Below, piece after piece: positions 1 to 6,492 of a stretch of DNA of 7,911 nucleotides. Under the pieces are notes generated by a model, which was given only the letters and a program-made list of their open reading frames with translations, made no database searches and had not been told where the DNA came from. Every line of letters starts with the position of its first letter. The stretch's first letter is position 1. Origin of the DNA: an uncultured Chloroflexota bacterium. GTDB lineage: Bacteria > Chloroflexota > Anaerolineae > Aggregatilineales > Phototrophicaceae. The DNA lies in NCBI GenBank assembly GCA_903904765.1, contig CAIVEA010000956.1, forward strand, positions 1 through 7,911, written 5' to 3'. The position numbers and the translations under genes are program-made.

Positions 1-215
1 CCACCGCGAACAAGGTGGCGAAAAATGTGGCGGTGATCGCGCCAGATGGGTCGGACTGGAGCAGTATTTGCCAGCGCGACCGCATCATGGCGGCGGAAGA
101 TACCAATGTAGCGTTCACCTGTCAGATCAACCAGACGGGCACGTGGAAACTGCGTATATTCGGGATTGATGGTGAAAGTACCGGGGCATATTTTGTCTCG
201 GTCACGAAAATGTAA
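1..215 (+). CDS. 3' end of a truncated gene; C-terminal beta-rich domain, possibly pre-peptidase C-terminal-like
   Basis: The reading frame is already open at base 3 and ends at a TAA at 213-215, so this is the last ~70 codons of a gene that begins upstream of the window. A GTG at 15 is in frame but has no visible ribosome binding site and is probably internal. The end of the protein alternates hydrophobic and polar residues, with a TGTWKLRIFG strand, a GESTGAY turn and a final FVSV strand. This resembles the last strands of pre-peptidase C-terminal (PPC) or similar beta-sandwich domains of secreted proteins. Two cysteines lie about 17 residues apart (SICQ and FTCQ) and could form a disulfide if the protein is exported. 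The family assignment is inference from pattern only, and the main function is not visible. The next gene starts 35 bases downstream on the same strand. Confidence 0.6.
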   Translation, partial: TANKVAKNVAVIAPDGSDWSSICQRDRIMAAEDTNVAFTCQINQTGTWKLRIFGIDGESTGAYFVSVTKM

Positions 216-235
216 CGGCTGATATGCATCGTAGC

Positions 236-241
236 AAAGGA
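236..241 (+). promoter_or_regulatory. Ribosome binding site of the epimerase gene
   Basis: AAAGGA lies 9 bases before the ATG at 251. The earlier in-frame ATG at 224 has no comparable purine-rich site, so this site favours the start at 251. Confidence 0.6.
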
Positions 242-250
242 CAGTACAAC

Positions 251-1087
251 ATGGGGCAGTCGATTCGTAAGGTGGTGGTGACGGGGGGCAGCGGCAAAGC
301 AGGGCGGGCGGTGGTGGCTGACCTGCTCGAAAAAGGCTATGACGTACTGAATGTGGACATCGCGCCACCCGCCAAGCGGAATTCGGAATTCACGCAGATT
401 GACCTGACGAATTTGGGACATACGGTGGAAATCTTGCGTGGGGCGGATGCGGTGGTGCATCTGGCGGCCATCCCCGCGCCGGGACTCGCCAGCGATCAGA
501 AAACGTTCGAGACGAACACCCTTAGCACCTATAACGTGTTCTCGGCGGCGGCCATCCTCAAGCTGAAGCGTGTGGTGTCGGCCTCCAGCGAAACCACGCT
601 CGGCCTGCCGTTCGATGATCCGTTCCCGCACTACGCGCCGATTGACGAGGCGCACCCGTTGTATCCACAGTCCTCGTATGCGCTCTCAAAAGTGGTGGGC
701 GAACAGATGGCGAATACCTTCAGCCGCTGGAGTGGCATCCCCATCGTCAGCTTGCGCTTCTCGAACATCATGGAGCCGCACGATTATGAACGCTTCGAGT
801 CGTGGCAGAACGCCCCGCTGGTTCGCAAGTGGAATCTGTGGAGCTATGTGGATGCCCGCGATATTGCCCAGAGCTGCCGCTTGGCGTTCGAGGCCGATGT
901 CAGTGGCAGCCCGTCGTATATTATCGCCTCGGCGGACAGCGTGATGCGCCGCACCAACGCTGATCTGATGGCGGAAGTGTTCCCCGGCGTGCCGCTGAAG
1001 GCTGGCGTGGGCGATCATGACACGCTGCTGGCGGTGGATAAGGCGCGACAGGAGTTGGGCTACAACCCCGGACGCTGGTGGCGCTGA
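251..1087 (+). CDS. NAD(P)-dependent epimerase/dehydratase (extended SDR family)
   Basis: This 278-residue protein is a complete extended short-chain dehydrogenase/reductase. These enzymes use a tightly bound NAD(P) to epimerise, dehydrate or oxidise nucleotide sugars or related substrates in the cytoplasm. The Rossmann glycine motif TGGSGKAG covers residues 11-18. D36 after the second strand suggests preference for NAD over NADP. D51-L52 and HLAA (70-73) are further cofactor-contact positions. The catalytic set is S112/S113 (SASSE) with Y143 and K147 in SYALSK. The C-terminal third is the variable substrate domain, so the substrate cannot be named; UDP-sugar epimerases and uronate dehydrogenase-like enzymes are both possible. 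The start at 251 is chosen for its ribosome binding site and because the glycine motif then falls at the usual distance from the N-terminus. The alternative ATG at 224 would add nine residues. The gene is at the short end for the family, but all core motifs are intact. It converges on the hydrolase gene across a palindromic element. Confidence 0.92.
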   Translation: MGQSIRKVVVTGGSGKAGRAVVADLLEKGYDVLNVDIAPPAKRNSEFTQIDLTNLGHTVEILRGADAVVHLAAIPAPGLASDQKTFETNTLSTYNVFSAAAILKLKRVVSASSETTLGLPFDDPFPHYAPIDEAHPLYPQSSYALSKVVGEQMANTFSRWSGIPIVSLRFSNIMEPHDYERFESWQNAPLVRKWNLWSYVDARDIAQSCRLAFEADVSGSPSYIIASADSVMRRTNADLMAEVFPGVPLKAGVGDHDTLLAVDKARQELGYNPGRWWR

Positions 1088-1098
1088 TCTAAAGAAAA

Positions 1099-1200
1099 CC
1101 TCACCCCTCAGTCCCCTCTCCGTAACGTAGAGTACGGCTGGAGAGGGGAAGCTGTTGGTCTGACTACCTTTGCCCTGAGCGAGAATGGCAGGGGCTGAGG
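1099..1200. repeat. Nested palindromic intergenic element (REP/MITE-like)
   Basis: This 102-bp element lies between the convergent epimerase and hydrolase genes. CCTCACCCC at 1099-1107 pairs with GGGGCTGAGG at 1191-1200 with one bulged C. Inside it, CCCCTCTCC at 1113-1121 is a perfect inverted match to GGAGAGGGG at 1140-1148, continued by GTA (1122-1124) with TAC (1133-1135). C-rich/G-rich nested palindromes of this style recur in the intergenic regions of Chloroflexi and some other phyla, so it is probably one copy of a dispersed family. Only one copy is present here, so multiplicity is inference. No transposase and no clear target-site duplication is seen. It could also act as a two-way transcription barrier between the converging genes, although it lacks a T-tract. 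Confidence 0.6.
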
Positions 1201-1259
1201 ATTGTCCTGCAAAAAACTACTCTCGAAAGTCCTTCAGTCCATAGTTGTAGCGAGTGGCA

Positions 1260-1277
1260 CTAATCGTCCCCGATTAG
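1260..1277 (-). terminator. Possible terminator hairpin after the hydrolase gene
   Basis: CTAATCG (1260-1266) and CGATTAG (1271-1277) form a perfect 7-bp stem with a 4-base loop. It starts 5 bases past the hydrolase stop codon on the minus strand. No U-run follows on the minus strand, so it is not a classic intrinsic terminator. It may instead stabilise the 3' end of the mRNA. Confidence 0.4.
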
Positions 1278-1282
1278 GCGCG

Positions 1283-2170
1283 TCAGTCGCGCAGATGCTC
1301 GATGAGGTGGGCGTTCACCGCGTCCGCCTCGTCGTGCTGTACCCAGTGGGTGGCCTTCGGGAAGAACACCACGCGCCCATCCTCGCATATATCCAGACTC
1401 GGCTGTGCCAGCGATTTATCCAGCGCCACATCGCGTTCGCCCCACAGGATGAGTGTGGGGACTAGCACACGGGGCGCGGGTTGCTGCGCGGCATCTTTGG
1501 GCGGGCGCAGCGCCATGAAACTGCGCCCTGCGGCACGATACCAGTTCAGCATGGCGGTGATTGCGCCCGGTTGCGCCCATGCGCGGCGGTATTCGACCAA
1601 ATCTTCCTCGCTGAACGAATTGCGCTTGCTGCTGCTGACCAGCACCTGTTCGATGCCGCGTGCGTTCATCGCGCCCAGCATGGCATCCGGCAGTTTGGGA
1701 ATCTGGAAGAAAAAGATGTACCAGCTTTTGAACAACTGCGCGAGGTTGCCGGACTGGTAGGCTTTGCCCATCAGCGTAGGGTAGGGGACGTTCAGGATCG
1801 CCATCTTCTTGATGCGTTCCGGGTAGAGCGTTGCCGTCCACCACGACACTGCTGCACCCCAATCATGCCCCACCAGATAGGTTTGCTCATAGCCGAGCGC
1901 GTCCATCAGGCCGGTGACATCCTTCGCCAGTACACTGAGGTCGTAAGCTTCGATTCCGGTGGGTTTCTCGCTCAGGTTGTAGCCGCGCTGGTCGGGGACG
2001 ATGACGCGGTAGCCGTGTTCCGCCAGAAAATTGATCTGGTTGTGCCAGCCGTACCAGAATTCGGGGAAGCCGTGCAGCAGAATGACGGGCTTCCCGTCGG
2101 CAGGGCCAGCCAGCACCACATGCAGGCGCACGCCATTGGTGAGAATCGTTTGGTGGTCGTAGGCGATCAT
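1283..2170 (-). CDS. Alpha/beta hydrolase, epoxide hydrolase-like
   Basis: This 295-residue protein has every core element of the epoxide hydrolase/haloalkane dehalogenase branch of the alpha/beta-hydrolase fold. HGFPEFW (33-39) is the oxyanion-hole HGxP motif. GHDWG (101-105) is the nucleophile elbow with D103, the aspartate that forms the covalent ester intermediate. D247 (WGERD) is the likely acid and H275 (ATHW) the catalytic base. Residues about 135-225 form the cap domain, where LNWYR holds Y211, matching the second lid tyrosine of epoxide hydrolases. The position expected for the first lid tyrosine reads F154 in FFFQIP, so the preference for an epoxide over another electrophile is uncertain. 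No signal peptide is seen; the protein is probably cytoplasmic. AAGGA at 2176-2180 (minus strand) lies 5 bases before the ATG. The gene follows the PIN toxin by 14 nt and is probably the last gene of that transcript. Confidence 0.92.
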   Translation of the reverse strand: MIAYDHQTILTNGVRLHVVLAGPADGKPVILLHGFPEFWYGWHNQINFLAEHGYRVIVPDQRGYNLSEKPTGIEAYDLSVLAKDVTGLMDALGYEQTYLVGHDWGAAVSWWTATLYPERIKKMAILNVPYPTLMGKAYQSGNLAQLFKSWYIFFFQIPKLPDAMLGAMNARGIEQVLVSSSKRNSFSEEDLVEYRRAWAQPGAITAMLNWYRAAGRSFMALRPPKDAAQQPAPRVLVPTLILWGERDVALDKSLAQPSLDICEDGRVVFFPKATHWVQHDEADAVNAHLIEHLRD

Positions 2171-2184
2171 AGGTTTCCTTTTTC

Positions 2185-2571
2185 CTAGTTATAAGGACGT
2201 TGTTCGTCTACTGATGGGAGTATTTCGTAATGTCGTAGATTTAGGGTGTAAAGTGGAACATTGAGGCGTACTGCTACTGAAGCTATGAGTACATCTGACC
2301 ATTCGATACGATGACTCAAAGTGAAATGAGCAAATTGCCGCATAGCCCAAAGATTATCATCGGGTTCTGGATGTTCAATCGGAAATCCATTTAAGAATCG
2401 GATAATCCGATCACGTTCGGTTTTATTTTGTGACCCTTCTACACATTCCATCCATACAATCGGTGTTATGGCTAGGTGAAGGGTACGAATGGAATAAGCC
2501 CAGTTGATGGCTGATTGATTTTTTCGCAGCAAATCAATCATGATGCTCGTATCGAGAATACCGTCAACCAT
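2185..2571 (-). CDS. vapC: PIN-domain ribonuclease, VapC-like toxin
   Basis: This is a 128-residue single PIN domain, the fold of VapC toxins, which cleave specific RNAs (often tRNA or rRNA) with a divalent metal held by acidic residues. The expected acids are in place: D7 in ILDTS, E42 in WMECVEG and D93 in WSDVLIAS. The fourth position reads N111 in TLNLRHY, an accepted variant. The length is typical. I chose the ATG at 2569-2571 because it overlaps the antitoxin stop (ATGGTTGA, 8 nt), the usual translational coupling of such pairs, and puts the first catalytic aspartate at residue 7. An in-frame ATG at 2589 would add six polar residues. Neither start has a strong ribosome binding site, consistent with coupling. 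The gene is AT-rich: about 41% GC by hand count over 2221-2580, against about 57% over 2581-2880, which suggests separate acquisition. Confidence 0.85.
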   Translation of the reverse strand: MVDGILDTSIMIDLLRKNQSAINWAYSIRTLHLAITPIVWMECVEGSQNKTERDRIIRFLNGFPIEHPEPDDNLWAMRQFAHFTLSHRIEWSDVLIASVAVRLNVPLYTLNLRHYEILPSVDEQRPYN

Positions 2572-2890
2572 TTTTGCTGTGTCTTTCATTGCGCTGACGG
2601 CGTTGTTCGGTCAGCCACGCAACCGGGTCTTGCATATCGGCGCGATTTTCCCAGATGCCAATCGCGTCCGATTGCAACACATCACCCATCGTGCTGTTGC
2701 GCGTGCCGTAGGCGGACATCCCCTGAAGCAGCGCGTCTAGTTCGCTATCCGGCTGATCGGTTGTCTCGCTTTGGATTGGCTCAATCACCACGCGCACCCG
2801 CTGACCGGGAACGATTTGACCGGGTGGGTAATGCAGTACCAGCGTGCCATCTTCTGTGACAGTTTGCTCAATCACCAGCATATCGCTCAT
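2564..2890 (-). CDS. Putative antitoxin partner of the PIN toxin
   Basis: This is a 108-residue protein encoded immediately upstream of, and overlapping, the PIN toxin gene. That position and size are typical of a type II antitoxin, which would bind and inhibit the toxin and repress the operon. Residues 5-38 (TVTEDGTLVL, then PGQRVRVVIEP) look like the small beta-rich N-terminal module found in AbrB-like or DUF104/AF2212-like antitoxins. A linker rich in T, D and Q follows. The C-terminal part contains IGIWENRADMQDP (77-89) and a basic helix (97-106). This resembles the toxin-binding tail of VapB-type proteins, where a W/R pair enters the PIN active site; here W80 and R83 are the candidates. 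The exact antitoxin family is not certain. AGGAG at 2898-2902 (minus strand), 7 bases before the ATG, supports the start. The gene begins 31 nt after the FemAB stop, so it may also be expressed by read-through. Confidence 0.75.
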   Translation of the reverse strand: MSDMLVIEQTVTEDGTLVLHYPPGQIVPGQRVRVVIEPIQSETTDQPDSELDALLQGMSAYGTRNSTMGDVLQSDAIGIWENRADMQDPVAWLTEQRRQRNERHSKNG

Positions 2891-2921
2891 GGTCTACGCT
2901 CCTGTATCGCGCATCCTTATT

Positions 2922-4007
2922 CTACACGGTATTACGATTGCCGCGCCGCCGCAGCCAGCCCAGCACCTTCGGCCATGCGCGGGTGTAGGCTGTGTACAGC
3001 GGTGGGAAGGGTGCGTAGTCCCATGCGCCGATGTGGCGCGTGACCACGCCCCGGAAGCCGCGCTTGAACTCGTACACGCCCCACATCGAGTCGGACTCGG
3101 TGAAGGTGTTGGGTGCGCCCCAGAAGTCGTAGATGCGATAGCCCCGTGCCTTCGCCCAGCGAATGGCTTCCCACTGGAGCAGGTAGTTGGGCATTAGTTC
3201 GCGGGATTCGTTGGAGGATGCGCCGTAGAAGTACCAGCAGGTTTGCCCGAAGTGGAATAGGATGACATGGGCAATCGCCACGCCGTCCGCTTCCGCGATC
3301 AGCGGCTGCGCGAGACCGGCCTCCATGAACGAGCGCCATGCGCGTTCGTAGTAGTCCGGCGGACGGATGAGGAAATGGTCGCGCTCGCCAGTGGTGCGGT
3401 ACAAATCGTAGAGCAACGGCAGATCGGCGGCGCTGCCCTGCCGCACGGTCACGCCTTTTTTCTCCGCCACGCGCACCTTGCGGCGGGTGTTCTGGCTCAT
3501 GGCGGCCAGCAGGTCATCTTCGCTGGCGGTCAGGTCGAGGCAGATGGTGTTGCGGAACTGCACTTGATCGGCGGAGAAGCGCCAACCGGCATCGGTGAGC
3601 GCCGTTTGCCATGTGCGCCCGTTCGCGTCCGGCGCGTCGTCGCTCTCGCCGGGAACGCCTGTTGCGGCGATTACATCGGGGTCAATCTTCAGCCAGATTG
3701 CGCCGGAACGCCGTGCCAGCCCCTGTAGCGCCGCCAGCACGTCGCGCACGGTGGCGGGGTCGTGGTCAGCCAGAATCGGCCCTTTGGGAGCATACAGCAC
3801 CTTCAGCGGCCCTACGCTGCGAACGCCCACCGAGGCCAGCGCGACTACGGCATCCCCGCGCCGGAAAACGAGGCGCTGCGGTTGCCAGCCAGTGGTGATG
3901 CGCTTGAACTCGCCCCATTCCCACGTTTGTAGCACATGAGGACGGGGGAGGGCGCGTAGGGCGGCGTTCCACTGGTCGCGTTCGGTGATCGTTTCGAGGG
4001 TGAGCAA
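2922..4007 (-). CDS. FemAB-family peptidoglycan bridge aminoacyltransferase-like protein (copy 1)
   Basis: This 361-residue protein belongs to the FemABX/MurM group: two GNAT-like lobes that, in characterised members, move an amino acid from aminoacyl-tRNA onto the stem peptide of lipid II or peptidoglycan. Visible landmarks are LQTWEWGEFK (26-35), LYAPKGP (71-77), WLKIDPD (105-111), the basic segment QNTRRKVRVAEKKG (172-185), the YGASSNESRELMPNY stretch (261-275), AIRWAKARGYRIYDFWG (281-297) and WGVYEFKRGF (309-318). The C-terminus is arginine-rich (LRRRGNR). No long helical coiled-coil arm is seen, unlike Staphylococcus FemA. The start is a TTG, supported by AAGGA 7 bases upstream and by the family motif spacing; no in-frame ATG fits better. 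A TACAAT at 4045-4050 (minus strand) could be a -10 box, but no good -35 is present. Substrate and amino acid are unknown. It is a paralogue of the protein encoded at 5371-6390. Confidence 0.88.
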   Translation of the reverse strand: MLTLETITERDQWNAALRALPRPHVLQTWEWGEFKRITTGWQPQRLVFRRGDAVVALASVGVRSVGPLKVLYAPKGPILADHDPATVRDVLAALQGLARRSGAIWLKIDPDVIAATGVPGESDDAPDANGRTWQTALTDAGWRFSADQVQFRNTICLDLTASEDDLLAAMSQNTRRKVRVAEKKGVTVRQGSAADLPLLYDLYRTTGERDHFLIRPPDYYERAWRSFMEAGLAQPLIAEADGVAIAHVILFHFGQTCWYFYGASSNESRELMPNYLLQWEAIRWAKARGYRIYDFWGAPNTFTESDSMWGVYEFKRGFRGVVTRHIGAWDYAPFPPLYTAYTRAWPKVLGWLRRRGNRNTV

Positions 4008-4014
4008 GGCGCAA

Positions 4015-4019
4015 TCCTT
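4015..4019 (-). promoter_or_regulatory. Ribosome binding site deciding a TTG start for femAB copy 1
   Basis: On the minus strand AAGGA stands 7 bases before the TTG at 4005-4007. The good spacing and the absence of an alternative ATG near the family N-terminus support this non-ATG start. Confidence 0.55.
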
Positions 4020-4125
4020 CCCTGAACAGGTGGGTCAAAGAAGGATTGTACACGATGTGGGGTTAGAGATATGGAGTTGACTAGGGGCAGCGGCTAAAGA
4101 TTCGCGGCGAGGCGATGAGCGTTGT

Positions 4126-5295
4126 CTAGTAGTCCGCAGGATCGTCCACGTCATCCGATGTGGTGTCTAGGAATAGGCGATCTGCCAGATCGAGACAGTG
4201 GCTTTCGGCGGTGGTGCAGTAGCTCTGTTGCATCAGGTTATAGTTGAAGAAGCGCATCACCGGCTGCAAGAACAGCGTCAGGCGCATCATGTCGTAAGGG
4301 TTGACCACCACCACGCCCAACTGATCTTCACCGCCCGCTTTCAGCGAACAGGTCTGGATGCCAATTTCGAGTTCCTGATCGCCCTCTTCAATTTTCCAGT
4401 CCGAAAGGACATGCAGGCTCATCTTGTCGTCCACATCATCCACCGAGAAGGGCAGAATCTGGTTGAGGAGTTCACGGGTGAGGAACACCCAGAACAGCGT
4501 CCGATCGCCGTAGAACTTCACTTCAACCGTGATCTGTCCGCCCACGTTGAGATGAATCACTGGCTGCATGTCGCCGCCCGTCAGACAGACTGCACTCCAG
4601 AACGACATTTCGGTGCGCCGGGGCGAGGGGATGGTGCTGGTGACGTATACGCCCAGCGCGGCGATGATGGCATCAATATCCGGGTGCATGAGTAGTTTGA
4701 CGTACTGCATGTGGTAGCGCCGCCGCTGGGCGATATTATCCTGCCGATTCCCTTCTAGATCGTCGAACTCCATGTCCTCCAGCCAGCGGTACTGGATATT
4801 TTTGGGGATGATGTCATCTAGCAGGTTGTCGTAATAGATCTCCTGCTCTTGTTCCTCAAACGCTGGCTTTTCTTCCTCAAAGACGACCACTTCTTCTGCC
4901 AGTCGTGCTACTTCTACTGTGCGCGTGGGGCTGGTCACTTCGTAGAAGCCCTGTTCGGGGGGCATATCATCGAGGTCAATCGCGCCAACCGGGTCGCGCA
5001 TTTTCCAGCCTTCGGTTTCGAGGTACTTTTTCGCCCGTTTGTATTCGACGTGCAAGTTTTCGGCGCGGGCGGCTTTGAAGCTGATCTGCTGAATGTCGTA
5101 GTAGTCTTTGGCGTGTTCGGAGAAGGCTTGCACCACATCCTGAGTTTCGCCCAACAAGTATTCGCCGTTCTGGAAGTGCAGCACGTAGATGCCACACGCG
5201 CCCGAACGGAACAGATCACGGATGCGGGCGCGCCCCTGCACCATGAAGTGTTTTTTGAAACCTAGTGCGACCAGCGTGGCTTCAATGCCCGCCAT
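4126..5295 (-). CDS. Unknown protein with degenerate GIY-YIG-like N-terminal domain
   Basis: This is a 389-residue acidic protein. Residues about 31-101 resemble a GIY-YIG nuclease module: GIYVL (35-39), a hairpin ending GEYLLGETQDV (44-54), then H61 and a helix-rich end leading to LETEGWKMRD. Aligned to the usual pattern, Y37 and H61 are kept, but the YIG tyrosine is L47 and the catalytic arginine is A57. E84 is the only candidate for the metal-binding glutamate. The domain therefore probably cannot cut DNA and may have a binding role. Residues about 125-180 are rich in glutamate and aspartate. Residues about 195-375 form a separate domain I do not recognise, with aromatic and strand-rich segments (FWVFLTREL at 268-276, NPYDMMRLTLFLQ at 332-344), ending in an acidic tail. 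No signal peptide or membrane helix is evident. AAGGG 7 bases before the ATG supports the start. The gene sits 75 nt after one FemAB paralogue and 118 nt before the other. Confidence 0.8.
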   Translation of the reverse strand: MAGIEATLVALGFKKHFMVQGRARIRDLFRSGACGIYVLHFQNGEYLLGETQDVVQAFSEHAKDYYDIQQISFKAARAENLHVEYKRAKKYLETEGWKMRDPVGAIDLDDMPPEQGFYEVTSPTRTVEVARLAEEVVVFEEEKPAFEEQEQEIYYDNLLDDIIPKNIQYRWLEDMEFDDLEGNRQDNIAQRRRYHMQYVKLLMHPDIDAIIAALGVYVTSTIPSPRRTEMSFWSAVCLTGGDMQPVIHLNVGGQITVEVKFYGDRTLFWVFLTRELLNQILPFSVDDVDDKMSLHVLSDWKIEEGDQELEIGIQTCSLKAGGEDQLGVVVVNPYDMMRLTLFLQPVMRFFNYNLMQQSYCTTAESHCLDLADRLFLDTTSDDVDDPADY

Positions 5296-5370
5296 AACGA
5301 AACCCTTTTTGCGTCCAGATTCTTATAGATTCTATCCTATGTTTACTTGTGCCGCTGGTGCGTAAAGGTA

Positions 5371-6390
5371 TTAAGATTCACGCCTGCTCAGCGCCAGCCG
5401 ATAAGCGGCATAAATCAACGGGTTGTATACCCGATCCCATGCCCCCGCCGAACGCACCACGCGCCCACCCCAGCCGCGCTTGAAACCGTACACGCCCCAC
5501 AATCCGTCGGAGCGCGTTTCGAACTGCGCTTCCAGAACAATTTCATCCTCATCCGGGATGCCCCACAGGTCATACCAGCGGCAGCCCCGCGCTTTCGCCC
5601 ACTGGATAGCCGCCCATTGCACGCCGTAGCTGCCCATCAGGGTACGCTTGACATCCGAAGATGCGCCGTACAGGTACTGGGCGCAATCGCCAGCGGCGAA
5701 CACCATCACTCCTGCCAGTGGGTCGCCTTCGTGTTCCGCCAGAAACAGCGCGGCCTGTTCCGGCACGAACAGGCGATAGGCCATCTGGTAGTAGTCGGGG
5801 GCATGAACACCGAAAGCATTGCGCGTTCCGGTGGTCTGCATCATGCCTGTGAAGCGGCTGACTTCGGCTGTGCTGGCCTGACGGTAGGTGATGCCATTTT
5901 TCAGGCTCTGGCGGATCTTGCGGCGCGTCCCCTGATTCATCCGCGCCAGAATGTTCTCGTCATCGGTGCTGATGTCCAGCACGACGGTGCGCGGCGGTTG
6001 AATGGTTTGCGGGCTGGGGCGAAAACCCATCGCGGCGATGTCCGGCGGCGGCTCGGTCAGGTACAGTCCCGGTTCCCATTTCAGGAAGGCTGCGCCGCGC
6101 CGTTTTGCGGCGGCATCCAGCGCCGACCACAGCGCCGGCCACTGGCGGTTGTCGGTCACGAATGGTCCCATGCCCACATAGGCCAGCCATCCCAGACGGA
6201 AGGGCAGGCGGCGGTAGAGGAGTTGCCCGCCTGCGGTGATGCGATCATCTTCGAGCAGCGCCACCCGTTCAAACGCCCAGCCGTAAGCGCCCTTCAGTTC
6301 GCCCCATGCTGCGTATTGCAGCGCATGGGCGCGAGGGTGGGCGCGGACGAACGCATCCCATTGCTGAGGACTGGGGGCAATGACGGGCAT
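5371..6390 (-). CDS. FemAB-family peptidoglycan bridge aminoacyltransferase-like protein (copy 2)
   Basis: This 339-residue FemAB-family protein is clearly related to the one encoded at 2922-4007. Shared landmarks in the same order are LQYAAWGELK (24-33), LAYVGMGPF (69-77), FLKWEPG (102-108), QGTRRKIRQSLKNG (153-166), YGASSDVKRTLMGSY (241-255), AIQWAKARGCRWYDLWG (261-277) and LWGVYGFKRGW (297-307). It carries an insertion of about 10 acidic residues (EDEIVLEAQFE region, 281-291) before the last motif, absent from copy 1. Family members add amino acids to peptidoglycan stem peptides using aminoacyl-tRNA; the actual substrate here is unknown. The ATG at 6390 is chosen because AGGAG lies 9 bases upstream and the family motifs then start at the usual position. 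An in-frame ATG at 6474 would add 28 residues with no family resemblance and would run past the likely promoter. This is the first gene of the minus-strand block and is divergent from nuoA. Confidence 0.9.
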   Translation of the reverse strand: MPVIAPSPQQWDAFVRAHPRAHALQYAAWGELKGAYGWAFERVALLEDDRITAGGQLLYRRLPFRLGWLAYVGMGPFVTDNRQWPALWSALDAAAKRRGAAFLKWEPGLYLTEPPPDIAAMGFRPSPQTIQPPRTVVLDISTDDENILARMNQGTRRKIRQSLKNGITYRQASTAEVSRFTGMMQTTGTRNAFGVHAPDYYQMAYRLFVPEQAALFLAEHEGDPLAGVMVFAAGDCAQYLYGASSDVKRTLMGSYGVQWAAIQWAKARGCRWYDLWGIPDEDEIVLEAQFETRSDGLWGVYGFKRGWGGRVVRSAGAWDRVYNPLIYAAYRLALSRRES

Positions 6391-6399
6391 GGTAATGGA

Positions 6400-6404
6400 C
6401 TCCT
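6400..6404 (-). promoter_or_regulatory. Ribosome binding site deciding the start of femAB copy 2
   Basis: On the minus strand AGGAG lies 9 bases before the ATG at 6388-6390. It argues against the upstream ATG at 6474. Confidence 0.6.
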
Positions 6405-6420
6405 CGGACGATTGGTTTAG

Positions 6421-6448
6421 AGTATAAGTGTTCAACAGTGAGTTGCAA
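6421..6448 (-). promoter_or_regulatory. Predicted promoter of the femAB copy 2 transcript
   Basis: Reading the minus strand, TTGCAA (6448-6443) and TATACT (6426-6421) are separated by 16 bases. This gives 4/6 and 5/6 matches to the sigma-70-type boxes. The implied leader is short (about 25 bases) and contains the AGGAG site. It lies inside the alternative N-terminal extension, which further disfavours that extension. Confidence 0.5.
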
Positions 6449-6492
6449 GGATAGAAGCTCGGATTGGAATCCATAGAGTGGTTGGGGAGTTT

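Noticed and set aside
378..391. Tandem GGAATTC GGAATTC direct repeat.
   Set aside because: It is a two-unit repeat inside the epimerase coding sequence, is translated normally and has no further copies; likely chance.
1481..2188. Long plus-strand open frame of 235 codons opposite the hydrolase gene.
   Set aside because: It is antisense to a clearly conserved protein with all catalytic motifs. Its own translation has no family features and it has no ribosome binding site.
5296..5370. Possible promoter for the GIY-YIG-like gene (minus-strand TAGAAT and TATAAG).
   Set aside because: AT-rich -10-like boxes exist, but no -35-like box stands at a suitable distance, so I could not support a specific promoter.
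5347..6420. Long plus-strand open frame of 357 codons opposite femAB copy 2.
   Set aside because: It mirrors the GC-rich codon bias of the FemAB gene; the translation is arginine-, histidine- and alanine-rich without recognisable motifs.
6391..6474. N-terminal extension of femAB copy 2 from an ATG at 6474.
   Set aside because: The 28 extra residues do not resemble the family, contain the likely promoter, and the ATG at 6390 has a good ribosome binding site.
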